In this document: in pieces, positions 43,958-56,664 of the stretch | Layout: each line of letters begins with the position of its first letter | How positions within the stretch are numbered: the first letter of the stretch is position 1 | NCBI GenBank assembly: GCA_013368315.1 | Contig: JAACJM010000036.1 | Location: 248,001 to 312,000, forward strand | Source of the DNA: Tetrapyrgos nigripes | Lineage: Eukaryota > Basidiomycota > Agaricomycetes > Agaricales > Campanellaceae | Reading direction: 5' to 3' | DNA length: 64,000 nt | The notes under the pieces: model-generated | What the model saw: only the letters and a program-made list of their open reading frames with translations | What the model was told of the DNA's origin: nothing | Database searches by the model: none | Translations under genes and position numbers: made by a program

Positions 43958-46611
43958 ATGACGAACTCGAAGACACCTTCAGCCCATAACGAAAAGCCCA
44001 TTGTTCAACACTTTGACAACTACGTTGATCCGTCCAGTGATCCCCATTTTGTAGAAGAGGTGGCATCTCATGCACCGAAATTACGAGGCCGAAAATTAAC
44101 GCTCGCACTGGCTATCTTGTCTGGGACTGGGTTCACGCTATTTGGGTGAGTTTCCGTTGTCCTTGGATCCTTCGTTGGATTTGTCATGAACGCGATGGAC
44201 ACGGTCTTTAGCTATGATCAAGGAGTGATGTCGGCTTTGCTCACAGCAAACCAGGTATGTGAAGTGTCATGGCTTAACTACGTCTGCAAAGCTGATTCAG
44301 TCGTTCAATGCTCCAGTTCAAGAAAGTCTTCCCAGAGACCGACGACGCAACCTTACAGAGTTTGCTAGTGGCGATCTATGTATGTCGTTCATCTGGTCCC
44401 TTCACGGCATACCCAGGGTGCTGAACAAAACTTCCCAATCCTTGTCGTCATCCGTTGTGTCATTTGACAGGAAATAGGCTGTCTTTTCGGCGCACTCTCG
44501 ACTTTATTTGTTGGTGACCGACTCGGGAGAAGGCGTGTAATCATGTGTGGTGAGTCGTTCCGGTCATAGGCTTCGTATTCTTCTCAGAGAACTTCCACAG
44601 GTTGCGTTATTATGGCAATAGGGGCTGTTCTGCAAGCAGCTTCGTATAGTTATGCACAAATGATTGTTGCTCGGATAGTCACTGGTCTGGGAAATGGGAT
44701 GAATGTGAGTTGGCCCATGTATCTATATTTTCGCAAATGCTCAAATGATACCACGGGAAAAGACCTCGACCGTTCCAGCGTACCATGCCGAGTGAGACAG
44801 TCCATCTCTATGGATGCTCAAATTCAAACGTTGTAGGGCTAATTTCTATGCAGATGTTCTTCTCCAGAGAGAAGAGGAAGTCTCATCATGATTGAAGGGA
44901 GTTTAATTACATTGGGCATTATGATATCGCAAGTATCCTAATCACTCTTCTCCGCTTCCGCTTTTCTGAAGTTCGTCTATTCTCGCAGATATGTATGTCA
45001 CATCCGTAATCCTTCTCTTTCAAGACCTGACTGACTTGACTTGGTAGTGGATTGATTTCGCATTGTACGTTTGTCTACCTTTGAAGTAGCGCTCGCAGCA
45101 GAAGGACACTAACCTTGTTTTCTGACAGCTTCTGGTTATCGGGAAGCTCTGCTCAGTGGAGAGTCCCTATTGCATTGCAGATTGTGTTCGCAGTAGTGGT
45201 CTTGGCATTTATACCTTTGGTGAGTCCTACCTGATTTTTCTTCAAGTACACTCTTGGCCTGACAGACGTCTTCTCTCAGCTTCCAGAGTCCCCACGTTGG
45301 TTGATGAAAGCAGGTCGACCAGCTGAGGCTATGGCAGTAGTTTCTGCTCTCAACGACAAGCCAATTTCAGACCCCGATGTTTTGAGGACCTATAATGGTA
45401 TCCGAGAGGCCGTCAACATTGAAGGATCTAAAGAGAGACAGATATCGTTTTCAGAGCTTTTCACCGGTGGGCGCAGTCAGAACTTTAGGAGGATATCTTT
45501 AGGCGTTGTTGTTCAGTGTTTCCAACAGGTAAGTTGAGCAAAACTGTATGGGATTTTGACGTTCAGTACTTGATTAGATCACTGGTATCAATCTCATTAC
45601 CTACTATGCGGTGAGTATAGCTCTCTCTTTGACTCGGTACATCTTCTCTAACTATTCCTTCAAACTTCAGACCCTGCTTTTCGAGCGCCTTGGCATTTCC
45701 GACGTCAACTCCCGCATCCTTGCCGCCTGCAACGGCACCGAGTACTTCCTTGCATCTCTCATAGCCATTAGCTTAATTGACCGCATCGGTCGTCGAAAGC
45801 TCATGCTTTTTGGAGCCATTGGCCAATGCATCACGATGATTCTCCTTGCAATTCTCGGCAGTATCGACAACTCACCTGCACAAATTGTTTCAGCTGTTTT
45901 GCTCTTCGTTTTCAACTCCTTCTTCGCTGTAGGATGGCTGGGAATGACATGGCTGTATCCTGCTGAGATTACGGGACTGCGAGTTCGTGGGCCTGCAAAT
46001 GCGTTGAGTACGGTGAGTGTTGGGTTTCGTGCTGAGAGAGCGAAAGGCTGACGACCTTATCGTTCGCGTTGTTGTAGGCAAGTAACTGGACCTTTAACTT
46101 CCTAGGTAAGAGTGGACAGTTGTCGCTGGAAGTGCCATTGTGCTAATACCCTTTTCGCAGTTGTCATGATTACTGGTCCATCCTTCGCAAACATCAACTG
46201 GGGAACCTATATCGGCGAGTAGCGTAACACCAATCGTAGAACACCCAACTAAGGTTTCCGCTACAGTGTTTGCTGCCTTGAACGCGTTTATCGTTCCTGT
46301 CGTATACTTGTTCTTCCCTGAAACAGCGGGAAGGTCTCTAGAAGGTGAGCTGTCTTAACAGCGTGTGTGCCAGTGTACATACCAATACTCATTGTCAAAT
46401 GCTTATGTTAGATATGGATGTCGTATTTGCCCTTGCACACATCGAGAAAGTATCCCCCGTAGCTATCTCTCTCAGAAAGGATGTTCCACTTGCTGGATCC
46501 AAGGAAGCAGAGATTATCCTTGGCATTGAAGGAAGACGAGCATCGCCCACACAGGAGAGAGAGGTAAACGAGAAAAGAAGTGTATCAGAAGGTGAATCGA
46601 ATGAAGTTTAG
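43958..46611 (+). CDS. MFS sugar porter
   Basis: The ATG at 43958 starts a charged N-terminus (MTNSKTPSAHNEKPIVQHFD). Many short introns follow. Sugar-porter motifs are present in order: YDQGVMSALLTANQ, LFVGDRLGRRRVIMCG, VTGLGNGMN-TSTVPAYHAE joined across introns, LPESPRWLMKAGRPAEAM, QQITGINLITYYATLLFERL, LIDRIGRRKLMLFGAIGQ, WLYPAEITGLRVRGPANALS and FPETAGRSLEDMDVVFA. Twelve membrane segments are expected and the C-terminus is cytoplasmic. All exons that I joined stay in frame, so the gene looks intact. Fungal members carry hexoses, pentoses, disaccharides or quinate by proton symport at the plasma membrane; the substrate cannot be told here. Its neighbours do not point to a pathway. Confidence 0.85.
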
Positions 46612-46749
46612 AGAGGCAAGTAATAATTAGATGTACATAATATAAATTGTTATGCAGGCATGTTCGTTTTTTGTATCTTGTATCACTAGTACTACTAGCT
46701 TTATAACTTGACTACTATGTACTGGCGCGGCCCTGTCCAAATCCAAAAT

Positions 46750-48292
46750 CTACTTGAAGACATCCTTCCGCACACCACTTTTTTGCTCGCCTATGTCTTC
46801 ACAACGTGTCACGACCAGATCCGTACCTGCATCTGACAGCTTCTCCAAGTGTGTATCAGAATCGTCTTCCATGCCATTACTATTCAGCTTGAGCTTGACT
46901 GATCGCAATTTTGCAAAGCGCCGCTTCTCTCCGTCTCGGGGAGCTTCAGGTGGACCGTGTGGTGAGATAGACGCAGTATGGAACGGTGACTCGAGCACCT
47001 CTAGGCCGGATTCTGGCCATGTATCCATCGCACAGGTGAAAGAGAGTTCTCTAAGAGCCGGGAGGAGAATAGGGGGTGATTCTGGTCAGGGCTTCCAAAA
47101 ACGCCCTGTTGCCGCCGACTGTTGCACAACGGCCCTCGAAATCATCGTCTCTCGATGTGCAATTCGGTTACGTTAGGAAATGTGAACAGTTTGACGGGTC
47201 CATACGTTGGTTGTACTTATTTCTGGTGTGCGGCGTTCTTGAGCTTGATCACAGATATTGGGAATTTGCATCCAATCTGCATCTTGTCAGAAAGGAGGAC
47301 ATTATGTCCGCTGTGTCCACGTTATTGCAATAGGGCAGATAAAATACTTGAAGAGAAGGAATCTGACACAGCCTGCCATCGAAGTCATTGACTTTACCAA
47401 TGTAATTGTAAAGGATCAACGATCGGAGTTAAGTGCAATGCTCGAGAGCTTCTCGAAATGTAGGAAAACCCCCAACTTCAAGCTGTTTGTTCGGAGTGGA
47501 TTTCAACTAGACAGCGAAGCCGACTACAACGTATATTCGCCGTGGAGATGAAATGCGATTGATTGGTGAGAGAGATGTTATCTCGGAAGCCTTGGAGAGC
47601 AAGATTGGCTGATGGTCTCGTAATTAGCCAGGTTGAAAAGCTTCAGGAGAGGCATCGGTGTTATCGCTGTATTCAAAGTGGCAACATTAATATTGATGGC
47701 GCACCGGGAAGATCTTGTTATGCAAATCTCTGCCCAGCGATGGGACTGGCCTACAAGCAAATGCAGGATATCTCCAAACTCTGCAGCTGGGACGTCATTG
47801 AAGGGCGGCGGACAGATGACTACGGATAGGGGCGCCTGTTGTGAGTGTTCGAGACACTTTTCAGTGCCCTGTTACAAGCCGCACGACACAAGTCTTACGT
47901 CCCCCTTGCCCACATAGTTGAAAACCACCCTGTCGTACTCAATGATGATTGAAACCGCGACCACAGGTAGAAAGTGAGATCTGGCGTCAGTGAGAGCAGA
48001 CTGAGAAAGGTGACCGATATCATGAAAGCGAGGATACAACCTTTCTCGACAGCCAGGTCCTGATACGTGTAGAAGATCTCCCTCAGAACTCGGGAGGTAG
48101 TTTCCGGATAGGTACAACGTAGTGCTGGCTCGGAAACGTATTAAGAGATTCTCGTTTCTCTCTGATAGAGAACAGGATCTCCTCCAGGCAAGAGATGTCC
48201 AGATCATATTCCGCCATATCCTTCTGAGCATCCTGGACGATCTGAAATCTGCTGGGCTGCGGAATTGCTGCGGAATGGGATATGAAGGCCAC
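46750..48292 (-). pseudogene. F-box / LRR-like protein, disrupted
   Basis: The ATG at 48290-48292 opens MAFISHSAAIPQPSRFQIVQ, then YDLDISCLEEILFSIREKRE and the F-box start PIRKLPPEF, where TGA stops the frame. Skipping one base restores LREIFYTYQDLAVEKGC, the expected continuation of Agaricomycete F-box proteins (PPEvLrEIF). Further downstream, coding-like pieces (ILHLLVGQSHRWAEI, TFPNVTELHIERR, FLEALTRITPYSPP, then MDTWPESGLEVLESPFHTA to 46750) appear in different frames with intervening stops. Genes of this kind are normally a single exon, so the breaks look real. F-box proteins recruit targets to SCF ubiquitin ligases; this copy probably does not work. Confidence 0.7.
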
Positions 48293-48329
48293 TGGTTGAC
48301 TGACGATTGATTGGTCGACGTGAACACGA

Positions 48330-49400
48330 GGTGTATAAGGTGTGGTCCTTTCCCAACGATCTCGTTTCTAAGAGACTACTGAGAGCACTCGGTACTAGAT
48401 TTCAGAGTCTCCAGTACGACGTTGTTCCGCTGGCAAGGTCTTGAGGCCTGAGCAGTGAAGAGTCGTTCCCAGTAAGAAGTGTGATGATCATCTCCAAGTA
48501 AGGAATCAGTCACACGGTCATTGACCTTCAAGCACACTGATTGATTGGTTCTCGGTCTGGGCCCAGTGTATATGAGCTTGGTTGAAAGGAAAATTTGCGC
48601 GTCTCAGTCCAGGCACCGCCACAAAACCACATACAAGCAGATCGGAAAGTAAAACACAAAATCCCTTGGTATAAATGAATGACTCTAGGTCAGGTTCTAG
48701 TAGGATAAGTAAGCTAAGCAGCAGTAACTAATAAATATGTATCTCTCTAAAAATTTTCAGCTTTTCGTCATAAATAACCTGTATATATCACACATGTACA
48801 CACACACGGAGGTTGACACAACGACAGTGACAATGACATGCAGCATCCAGAACCCAACGGCATGGATGACCTAAAAGTCTGTTCATAAGCTACGACAACG
48901 TATACGACCCCGCGAAATACCAAGAAGTGAGAAAAATTAACAGAAAAAAGAGATGTTGTTGAATGGATGATGGATAAAGGTGAAGTGTCGTTAACAAGCG
49001 GGAGGGTCAGTTAAACAGTGTAAGTAGAGAACAAAGGAAGTTAGTTACAAATGCATTTGTACTTGATCGTGTCACCAGTGATCATGAAAAAAACCAGGAA
49101 TGCCCAAAGCGAGAGGGATGTATAGACGATGATGTTGAGTATAAGTGGTAGGTAGGTAGAGCGTAGAAAACAACAATTTGACGAAGAAGAGAAATTCATC
49201 ATGTGCAAAGAAGGTAGGAGGCGAGGGTAAAAACGATTTGATTCAGCGAGCGATATTCACAACGAATGAACGAACGAATGCGAAACGAAAGTGAATGGTG
49301 AAGTGAATGGTGATAATCATGTGGATAAACCTCAGCTCTTCCCCTTTACATCAGCACAAGGGTGGTCGTAAATGGACTTCTTTCCCCCAAAAATTTTTCT
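48330..49400. other. Intergenic / 3' UTR region of the mucin gene
   Basis: No gene seen. CATGTACACACACACGG and several TATATA-type AT runs lie near 48720-48810. The final few hundred bases before 49401 are likely mucin 3' UTR. Confidence 0.4.
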
Positions 49401-52400
49401 CTACCAGTTCATACTACTCTGTTGCAGAATAGGAGCTGAAATCTGTGGTACCGGTTTTCGTTGTCCCATCGTCGACATCCGGTTTGAAGACGGGTTCCGA
49501 GTGGGAATAGGGCGGGTACTAGTGGAGGCTTGTCCTTCCTGAGCTCTTCCAGAATACCCAGCATAACCGTATCCTAGACTAGCCGCACCACTAGGCCCTG
49601 CCCCCGACCCCGACGCCTGAGTCATCGGCTGAGTCATCGCTTGAGTCTGAATAACTGAATCCCTCAACGAGTCCTGTGCAAAGTAGAAACTCCTCCTCCT
49701 CTGTCCTCCAATACTATCCCGATCAAACTCCCTCCCAGGCTGCCTCATACCCGGGTCCTGGGCATCCGACAGACGTTTATGCAACGTCTCTTGTCTCCTT
49801 CTCCAGGATCTATACACCAGATAGCCTAATACCAAAATCGCAATGGCACCGAGGGAAGTAGTTACTCCTATAATAGCGTCTTCACGAGTTCGGCTGTTAC
49901 CGCTGCCGCCAGAGTTGGATTGTCCAGCACCGTTGTTATCAGAGGATGAATCTGTTGCGGGTACGGAGAGGACGGAGAAACCTGAATCGACACGCTGTAC
50001 TAGTTGTTGAGCGACTGGGTTGCCCATGCCAGTGTAGAACTTGGAGGTTTTGACACGAAGTTCGGATTGCAGGTCGTCGACATTCTTAGTGGGTATATAT
50101 GCGAGATACATCGTTCCCAATTCTTGAGCATCGCCAGGTCCTCTATAGGTGCTGGGAATGTTGACTTGAAGGAGCCAGGTCTTGACTTGGTCGGCTATAC
50201 ACGTGAAAAGAAGAGGATATAGTCAGTAAAAAAAACAGACAAAATAAGAACACTAATCACATACCCGACAATCCCAAAGCTATCTGCAATATCTGCGGCA
50301 TAAAGACCAAAATCTGACTACTGGCAAGATCATTGTTCACGACGAAAGGCCAGTTCAATTGGTCGTTGAACAGGATACTAATCAACGAGTACCCTGACAA
50401 ATCCTGGTTCGTGTCTAATTGCTGCGGTGGTCTAATCTGATTAGGCAATCCCGATGGCAGAGCTGCTGTAGACACCGGTGCAGAGGCTGCTGCTCCTTGA
50501 CTAGGAATCACAGTCGTAGGCTGATCTGGATCGGTAATAGTTGGTGATGGCGTAGAGACAGAAGTGAAGACCAAGGAAGACTCGGTAAGGAAAGAGAAGC
50601 TGGCAGGGATCGAAATGACAGTGATAGTGGTAGCGGTGACGACGCTGGTAGAGACCTGGGTGGTGAGGCTCACACTGACGGTGGAACTACCAGTAGAAGG
50701 GAACGTGATAGAAACGCCGGAAGAGTTTGCTGATGCGGTGGAGGACTGCAAGATGGCGGAGGTCGAGTTGGATGATGCTGTTACAGATGCAGAGACGGAG
50801 GAAGCTGATACTGATGCTGATCCAGACCCAGACACCGATACCGATGCAGACCCTGATGCCGACACCGATGCAGACCCTGATGCCGACACCGATGCAGACC
50901 CTGATGCCGACACCGATGCAGACCCTGATGCCGACACCGATGCAGACCCTGATGCCGATGCAGACCCTGACGCCGACACTGATGCGGACCCTGACGCCGA
51001 AACTGATGCAGACTCAGACGCTGACACTGACGCAGAACCTGACGCCGACACGGAGACAGATGACGAATTACCTGGTGCAGAAACCGTCGAAACGGACGAA
51101 GGTACACTGGAGGCATTGGCCGACGACGAAGGGAAGAATGTCGTAATAGACGAGGGTAGAACTGTTATTGATCCAGGCAAAGAACTCGGTATTGACGAAG
51201 GCAGGATGGTTATTGACCCAGGCAGAGAAGACGGCAATGACGACGGCAAAATCGTCAACGATGCAGATGAAGATGCATTCGCTGTTGATGACGGGAAGAC
51301 CGAAGATATCGAGAAGCTAATGGGCAAACTAATCGATATCGAGGGCAGGGAAATCGGCAAGGAGATGCTGATGGAGGGTATTATCCCGCTTGACGAAGCG
51401 ACAGTGGTGATGCTGCTCGCATTACTGGAAGCTGAAGCAGATCCAGAGACTGGGGCAGACGACGCAATGGGTATCGATGCAGAGCCTGATGCCGATGACG
51501 CAGGTGCAGAGGAAATGGGTGCAGACTCTGAGACTGGGGCAGACGACGCAATGGGTATCGATGCAGAGCCTGATGCCGATGACGCAGGTGCAGAGGAAAT
51601 GGGTGCAGACTCTGAGACTGGGGCAGACGATGCAGAGGGTATCGATGCAGAGCCTGATGCCGATGCCGACGAAGGTGCTGAGGATATCGATGCAGAACCA
51701 GACACTGGCACTGAAATGGGTGCAGACTCTGAGACTGGGGCAGACGATGCAGAGGGTATCGATGCAGAGCCTGATGCCGATGCCGACGAAGGTGCTGAGG
51801 ATATCGATGCAGAACCAGACACTGGCACTGAAATGGGTGCAGACTCTGAGACTGGGGCAGACGATGCAGAGGGTATCGATGCAGAGCCTGATGCCGATGC
51901 CGACGAAGGTGCTGAGGATATCGATGCAGAACCAGACACTGACACTGACGAAGGTGCTACAGACAATGAAGGCGTCGGCGGCGATAAGACACTCGAAAGC
52001 CCAGAAAGAACCGAGCTTAAGACATTCCCATCACTAGTCGAGCTACTAATCACTGAGACAGACGCTGAACCTGACGAGGAAGGCTCAGAGACAGGCCCAG
52101 AGACAGGAACCGACGACAAAGGAGCAGAAGTCGCCGAAACCGGACTCGAGACGTTCGAACTCGAAGGGGACACTGAGGCCGAGATGGAACCTTAAAAGAC
52201 ATGACATAATTGCACATCAGCCAATGCTAATTAACCGCGCAAGACTTAAATTAAGATACTCACTCGACGGTGTGGGAGTAGGCGGGAATAAGATACTGCT
52301 CAAAATACCTCCTCCAGCATCAGAAGATGAAGAAGCAGAGGCAGCCGAAGAGCTTGCACTGACAGATCCAGACTCTGATTGTCTAGAGACTGACGACGGG

Positions 52401-53684
52401 GCTGACGAGGCCGATTCCGAAGAAGGCAAAGCAGTGGCCGACGATGATGCTGAAGAGCGTGTCTCTGAAGAAGCTGACGAGACATTCACATCTGATGATG
52501 ACACTGAAGCCGACGTGGAAGGTTTAGGTGGGAAAAGACCACTGGTCAGAGTGTCCAAAATGCCAGAAACAATCGACGAAATATTTCCGGGCTTCCCAGT
52601 TGAGGCACTGGCAGAGTCTGATGCTGAATCAGAGGGAGTCGACTCAGGTGCTGATGTGAGTGTGCTTGCTGGACCTGAAGACTTGGTGTTTGATTCCGAT
52701 GCCTGCGATGCGGACGACGAGATGCTTGCATCACTGTCTGTGGACGTGGCACTAGCACTAGTACTATCCCTGTCGGTAGACGGGACCCTGACACTGGAAC
52801 TAGCACTAGCAGATGCCGATGTTGAAACAGACGTTTCGGGAGTACGAGTGCTTTCTGGACCTGAGGACTCGGTATCTGATGCTGAGGCCCGTGATGAGGA
52901 TGGCGAAATGCTCGCATCGTTGTCTGTGGACGTGGCACTGGCACTACTACTATCCCTGTCCGCGGATGTAATGGAACTAGCACCAGTAGCAGATGCCGAG
53001 GACGAAACAGATGTGTCTGGACGCGAAGCACTAGTTGAGACAGATTCGTCGGATGGTTTGCTCGGACTTGCTGAGCTAACTGTGGACGATTCAGTTGGTT
53101 GTACCGATTGTGGTGGAACAAGAGAGGTTATGGGCCTGTCGTCCGTGAGGGTGCTGCTGGCGTTTGGCGCTGAGTTTGAGTCGCTTCCTGTAGATGTGTC
53201 CCGCACGCCTCCGTCACTGGAAGAGTCGGAACTAGCGGGCGCAGCAGTGTCTGTCGGGTTGGACGATGGAGATTCCACGGAATCAGATGAGTCGTTCTGG
53301 TCGTCGGACACTGCATCTGGATCCGCAGACTGCCCGTCTTGACCAGGGAAGATAGGATCTGTTATGGAGTCCACCAAATTACCAAGGCTACCGGCTAGCC
53401 GATGGAATGGCCCTATTGACCTGTCTTGTTCGCGATTTGCTGGAGTTGAAGAATGGCCGCCACGTCAAATTGGGCCCAACTGACGCGGCTGGGTCTCACT
53501 CACCAACAAAACCTTTCAGCTGCCTCTTCGCGCCCCCCGACATGGACTTGCGCGCGAAGGAATGTTCCGGAGAAGAGTGTCCTGCATCGACGAAGGAAGC
53601 TGAGAGAAGGAGGAAAAGGACCAAGACGATTAAATGAAGATACGAGAGTGTTGGGCTTGACTTCATGCGGATTTTTGAAGACAT
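49401..53684 (-). CDS. MSB2: Msb2-like signalling mucin
   Basis: Four exons (53684-53504, 53439-52264, 52190-50265, 50194-49401) give 1,358 residues. The start is MSSKIRMKSSPTLSYLHLIV; a second ATG seven codons in is possible. The N-terminus is a signal peptide ending near SASFVDA. About 900 residues of Ser/Thr/Ala/Pro-rich, presumably O-glycosylated sequence follow, including tandem repeats. Next is an ordered extracellular domain with WLLQVNIPSTYRGPGDAQEL, GTMYLAYIPTKNVDDLQSEL and KTSKFYTGMGNPVAQQLVQR. Then come one membrane span (DAIIGVTTSLGAIAILVLGY) and a basic cytoplasmic tail (RSWRRRQETLHKRLSDAQDP). This is the layout of fungal Msb2 mucins, plasma-membrane sensors upstream of Cdc42 and the filamentation/invasion MAP kinase cascade. 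The symbol rests on architecture and remembered motif similarity. Confidence 0.75.
50840..50990 (-). repeat. 24-bp tandem repeats in mucin coding sequence
   Basis: About five nearly perfect 24-bp units (plus strand GCCGACACCGATGCAGACCC TGAT, coding SASVSASG on the minus strand), with more degenerate units either side. Each unit is eight codons, so length changes keep the frame. Confidence 0.85.
51437..51955 (-). repeat. 84-bp and 117-bp tandem repeats in mucin coding sequence
   Basis: The marker GCAGACTCTGAGACTGGGGC recurs at 51521, 51605, 51722 and 51839, giving spacings of 84, 117 and 117 bp. All are multiples of three. The longer unit carries an extra Ser/Ala block (GATGCCGACGAAGGTGCTGA). 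Copies are almost identical, a sign of recent expansion or gene conversion. Confidence 0.85.
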
Positions 53685-55831
53685 TTCAAGAGAACGGGCA
53701 TGAAGTGCAGCGCGACTCTGGGGGAAAGAAGAGAGCGTGAAAAAAGACGGTCCAAGTTAATACAGTCCAAGAGAATTTCGGTTACATCAGCTGTCCTGTC
53801 TTCTCTTTCCATCTACAGCCACAACGAACAGCCATCGCTCTGATCCTTCCCTTGATCATCTTCCCCCATCTCTCTTTTCGTCTCTCGTGTTTTTGCTTGT
53901 ATTGCCTCTACTTGCCTGTCCAGCTCCAGCTCTGCAAAACCTCACAAATTGAACCATCCAATTCCTAGCAACGGACACGTGCATGCGGTGGCAACCGTTA
54001 TTTTTCAACAAAGTACCAGCTGTAGCCGTGATGTATACCATGACAGGCCATCACCTCAGGAAACATCCAATTCTCCGAAAGCGACTACATAGAATAATAT
54101 TACTATATACTCGGGCGAGATGAGGACATCTGTCTGACAGCGTTCCCGGTACCTCCAGGAACCTGTCAGCTTTTTATTCGCCGCAGAGGCTAGTTCACCT
54201 CAACGTTCCGTTCTTATCGTAAGCAGACGCCCCTCGTCGGCCCTCAAGCCCCAGGTCTCAAGTCCAGTCTATATCATTCTACTTGGTACATGCTGTTTCA
54301 GTCATGTCAAGCTAAAACGGAAAATTGCAAGAAAGTTCACAACGAGGCATTGGAGCAAAATCTTCCGACAAACTCCTCAATTCTCCTGAAATTTCCCGTC
54401 GTGACACGTCCTTTATGGGCCATGAGACCACACCATGCATCCCCCAAGACTAGTTTATGTCAATCACAGGCCTACGAACTGCTCTAGATGTCCTGCAAGT
54501 TCCAGACATTCAAGTTATTCTTGAACTTGAGGTCCGTAATCAAAGTTCTTTGAGTACTTGATACAGGTGAGTAAAAATAACACAAACCTCGATTTACTTC
54601 ATCCATCGCATCTTCAGGTTCCCATCTGACTCCCCCGGCTTTCCATATGCTTCATTGCTTCTAGTCAGTCATAAATATGTTCCCATCTTCCCATCTTCCC
54701 ATCTCTCAAAACCTCGAGTCCCATGATGTCCCCTGAGTCTAAACCCTCCCAAACCTTGTACACGTCTATTGCCGGTTTACCACACCCATCATCGACGGCT
54801 CACATTCTCCGTGCCCGGGTACGGTACAACTTCAACGCGTGTAAGCCGCCGCATTCGATAATTTCAGATTCAGTCCTGCTGGCCTGTGTTAATCAGTATC
54901 ACTTACCTATATTTATCACTCCAAGTCAACACTCCGAGCAGGCCTAGGCTCGTATGTATCATATATGTATATGTTTTTGTATACAAAATTTCAAGCTCTT
55001 ACGGGCACGATGATTCGCCGACAACCAGTGCACTAATCATCACGGCACTGGTGGATCAGCGTCAAAAGGCCTCTCCATTCCACTCCTTTTCCTTTCCTTT
55101 GACCTTCAAGTAATAGTACACACTAATTTTCTTCTCCTACTTGAGCACTTCGGCAAAAGTTCCCAACAAGGTTTCTTCGAAATCATCATCATTGATCAAG
55201 TGTTACAAACGACGAGACAGCCCGGTTCGGTTTTCAAAAATTTCAAATTCCACAATGATCGACTTCTCAAGTTCTCCCTAGTCTAGATCTCCAGATTTCA
55301 TAACCTACGGCTCCACGGTCCTTTCAACGATTGCACTGGGTCCCGTTACACTAGTCTACCAATGTACTGTGTAATGACACTGCGCAGTGCAGCGTTCTTT
55401 GGAGCGACTGTGACCTCACAACGTCTCACAACTCTCAAGCTTCATAGTGGAGCGAGCTACGAGCTAGCCTTAGCTAATAGCTTGCACAATATTGGTCACA
55501 CGTGCAGATGTCTGGAGCGGCCTTTACTGCGGAGTTATACTTTATCGTTCACCCAGTTCAACGCGGTGGCCGCAGGTCTGACCGTCTCCAGGTCTTTTTT
55601 CTACTAGTAGATAGGTATGTATGCTCTTTTTCTCTTCTAGTCTTACTGGCGATTCGCGATCAACGAACCGGGAAAAGTCTGGACCTGTGCCTGAGCATGA
55701 GGGAAGCCATAAAACCGTGAAACCAGACCGTTGGCAGTTTTACATAGTTTGTCAGGTTCGTGAATCGTCAGGACATTCGTCAAGTCCTCAGAGGCACTCG
55801 TCGTCACGGCTGGCGCGCTGACCCTACTGAC

Positions 55832-56072
55832 GTTGGACGGCGGGAAGCAGCCGCAGCGTGCGTGCATCACACGCAGATCCTTTGCTCGAGCGCGTCGGTC
55901 ACGGTTAGCCTTGATCAGTCAGTCGGACTGGCCCTGACTGACCCTGCTGGCGGTGGACACCAGTAACACTAACAGTTGGACGGCGGGACGAAGCCGCAGC
56001 GTGCGTGCCTGCATCACACCGTGTCCTTTGCTCGAGCACGTCGGTTAGCCTTGAGAACTTGGATCAGTGCTC
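55832..56072 (+). repeat. Tandem duplication, unit about 140 bp
   Basis: GTTGGACGGCGGGA-G-AGCCGCAGCGTGCGTGC... through CCTTTGCTCGAGC-CGTCGGT and TTAGCCTTGA occurs at about 55832 and again at about 55975. The copies differ by small indels. No coding frame is shared. Confidence 0.75.
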
Positions 56073-56209
56073 AGTCAGAGTATTTGATCTTCAGATTTGT
56101 ATCGCTAAAAATCAAACTATCGGGACGCTGATGTGGGAGTGGCTATAGAAAAGCTAGGGAAGTACTATCCAGACGTAGTAAGTTGTAACACCGAGTAACA
56201 CCCATACAA

Positions 56210-56664
56210 GATTCAAATACAGCTTTGTAATAGTAATACCATACGCCGTAGGCGTATACCATATAATATCCCCATCAACGATCATCCTCTCGCTGATGGT
56301 TATCATAGGTCTATTCCTATTCGAGTTCAACCCACTCACGCGCGAGCTCTCGCCACTTCCGAGTCTGGGAACTGTTCAATTTTTCAACTGAGGTTCATGG
56401 GGTATTCATTGATTCACTAGATATCCCCCGAGCCACCGTGGTCGGGCAGTAGGGAAGCTAGGGTAACACCATACGCGTATACCATCAACGATCATCCTCG
56501 CTAATGGTTATCGTAGTCTATTCCTATTCAAGTTCAACCTTACTTACGCGCGAGTTCTCGCCACTTCCGAGTGGGAACTTTCAAATTTTCAACTGAGGTT
56601 CATGCATCATGGGGTATTGATTCAATAGATATCCCCCGAGGCACCGGGGCCGGGCAGCGTACGC
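56210..56664 (+). repeat. Tandem duplication, unit about 220-250 bp
   Basis: Two adjacent copies (about 56210-56455 and 56456-56664) share GGCGTATACCAT or GCGTATACCAT, ATCAACGATCATCCTC, GGTTATC, CTATTCCTATTC, CTCGCCACTTCCGAGT, TTTTCAACTGAGGTTCATG, AGATATCCCCCGAG and GGGCAG. Copy 2 has several small deletions. Function unknown; it may be a degenerate transposon end or satellite seed. Confidence 0.75.

Noticed and set aside
50564..52195. 543-residue acidic open frame on the plus strand
   Set aside because: It is the antisense shadow of Ser/Ala-rich mucin repeats; Asp/Glu/Ala periodicity follows from the repeat. The minus-strand gene has signal peptide, spliced exons and a membrane span.
52224..53342. 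372-residue acidic open frame on the plus strand
   Set aside because: Same cause: antisense of the mucin's Ser/Thr-rich exon 2.
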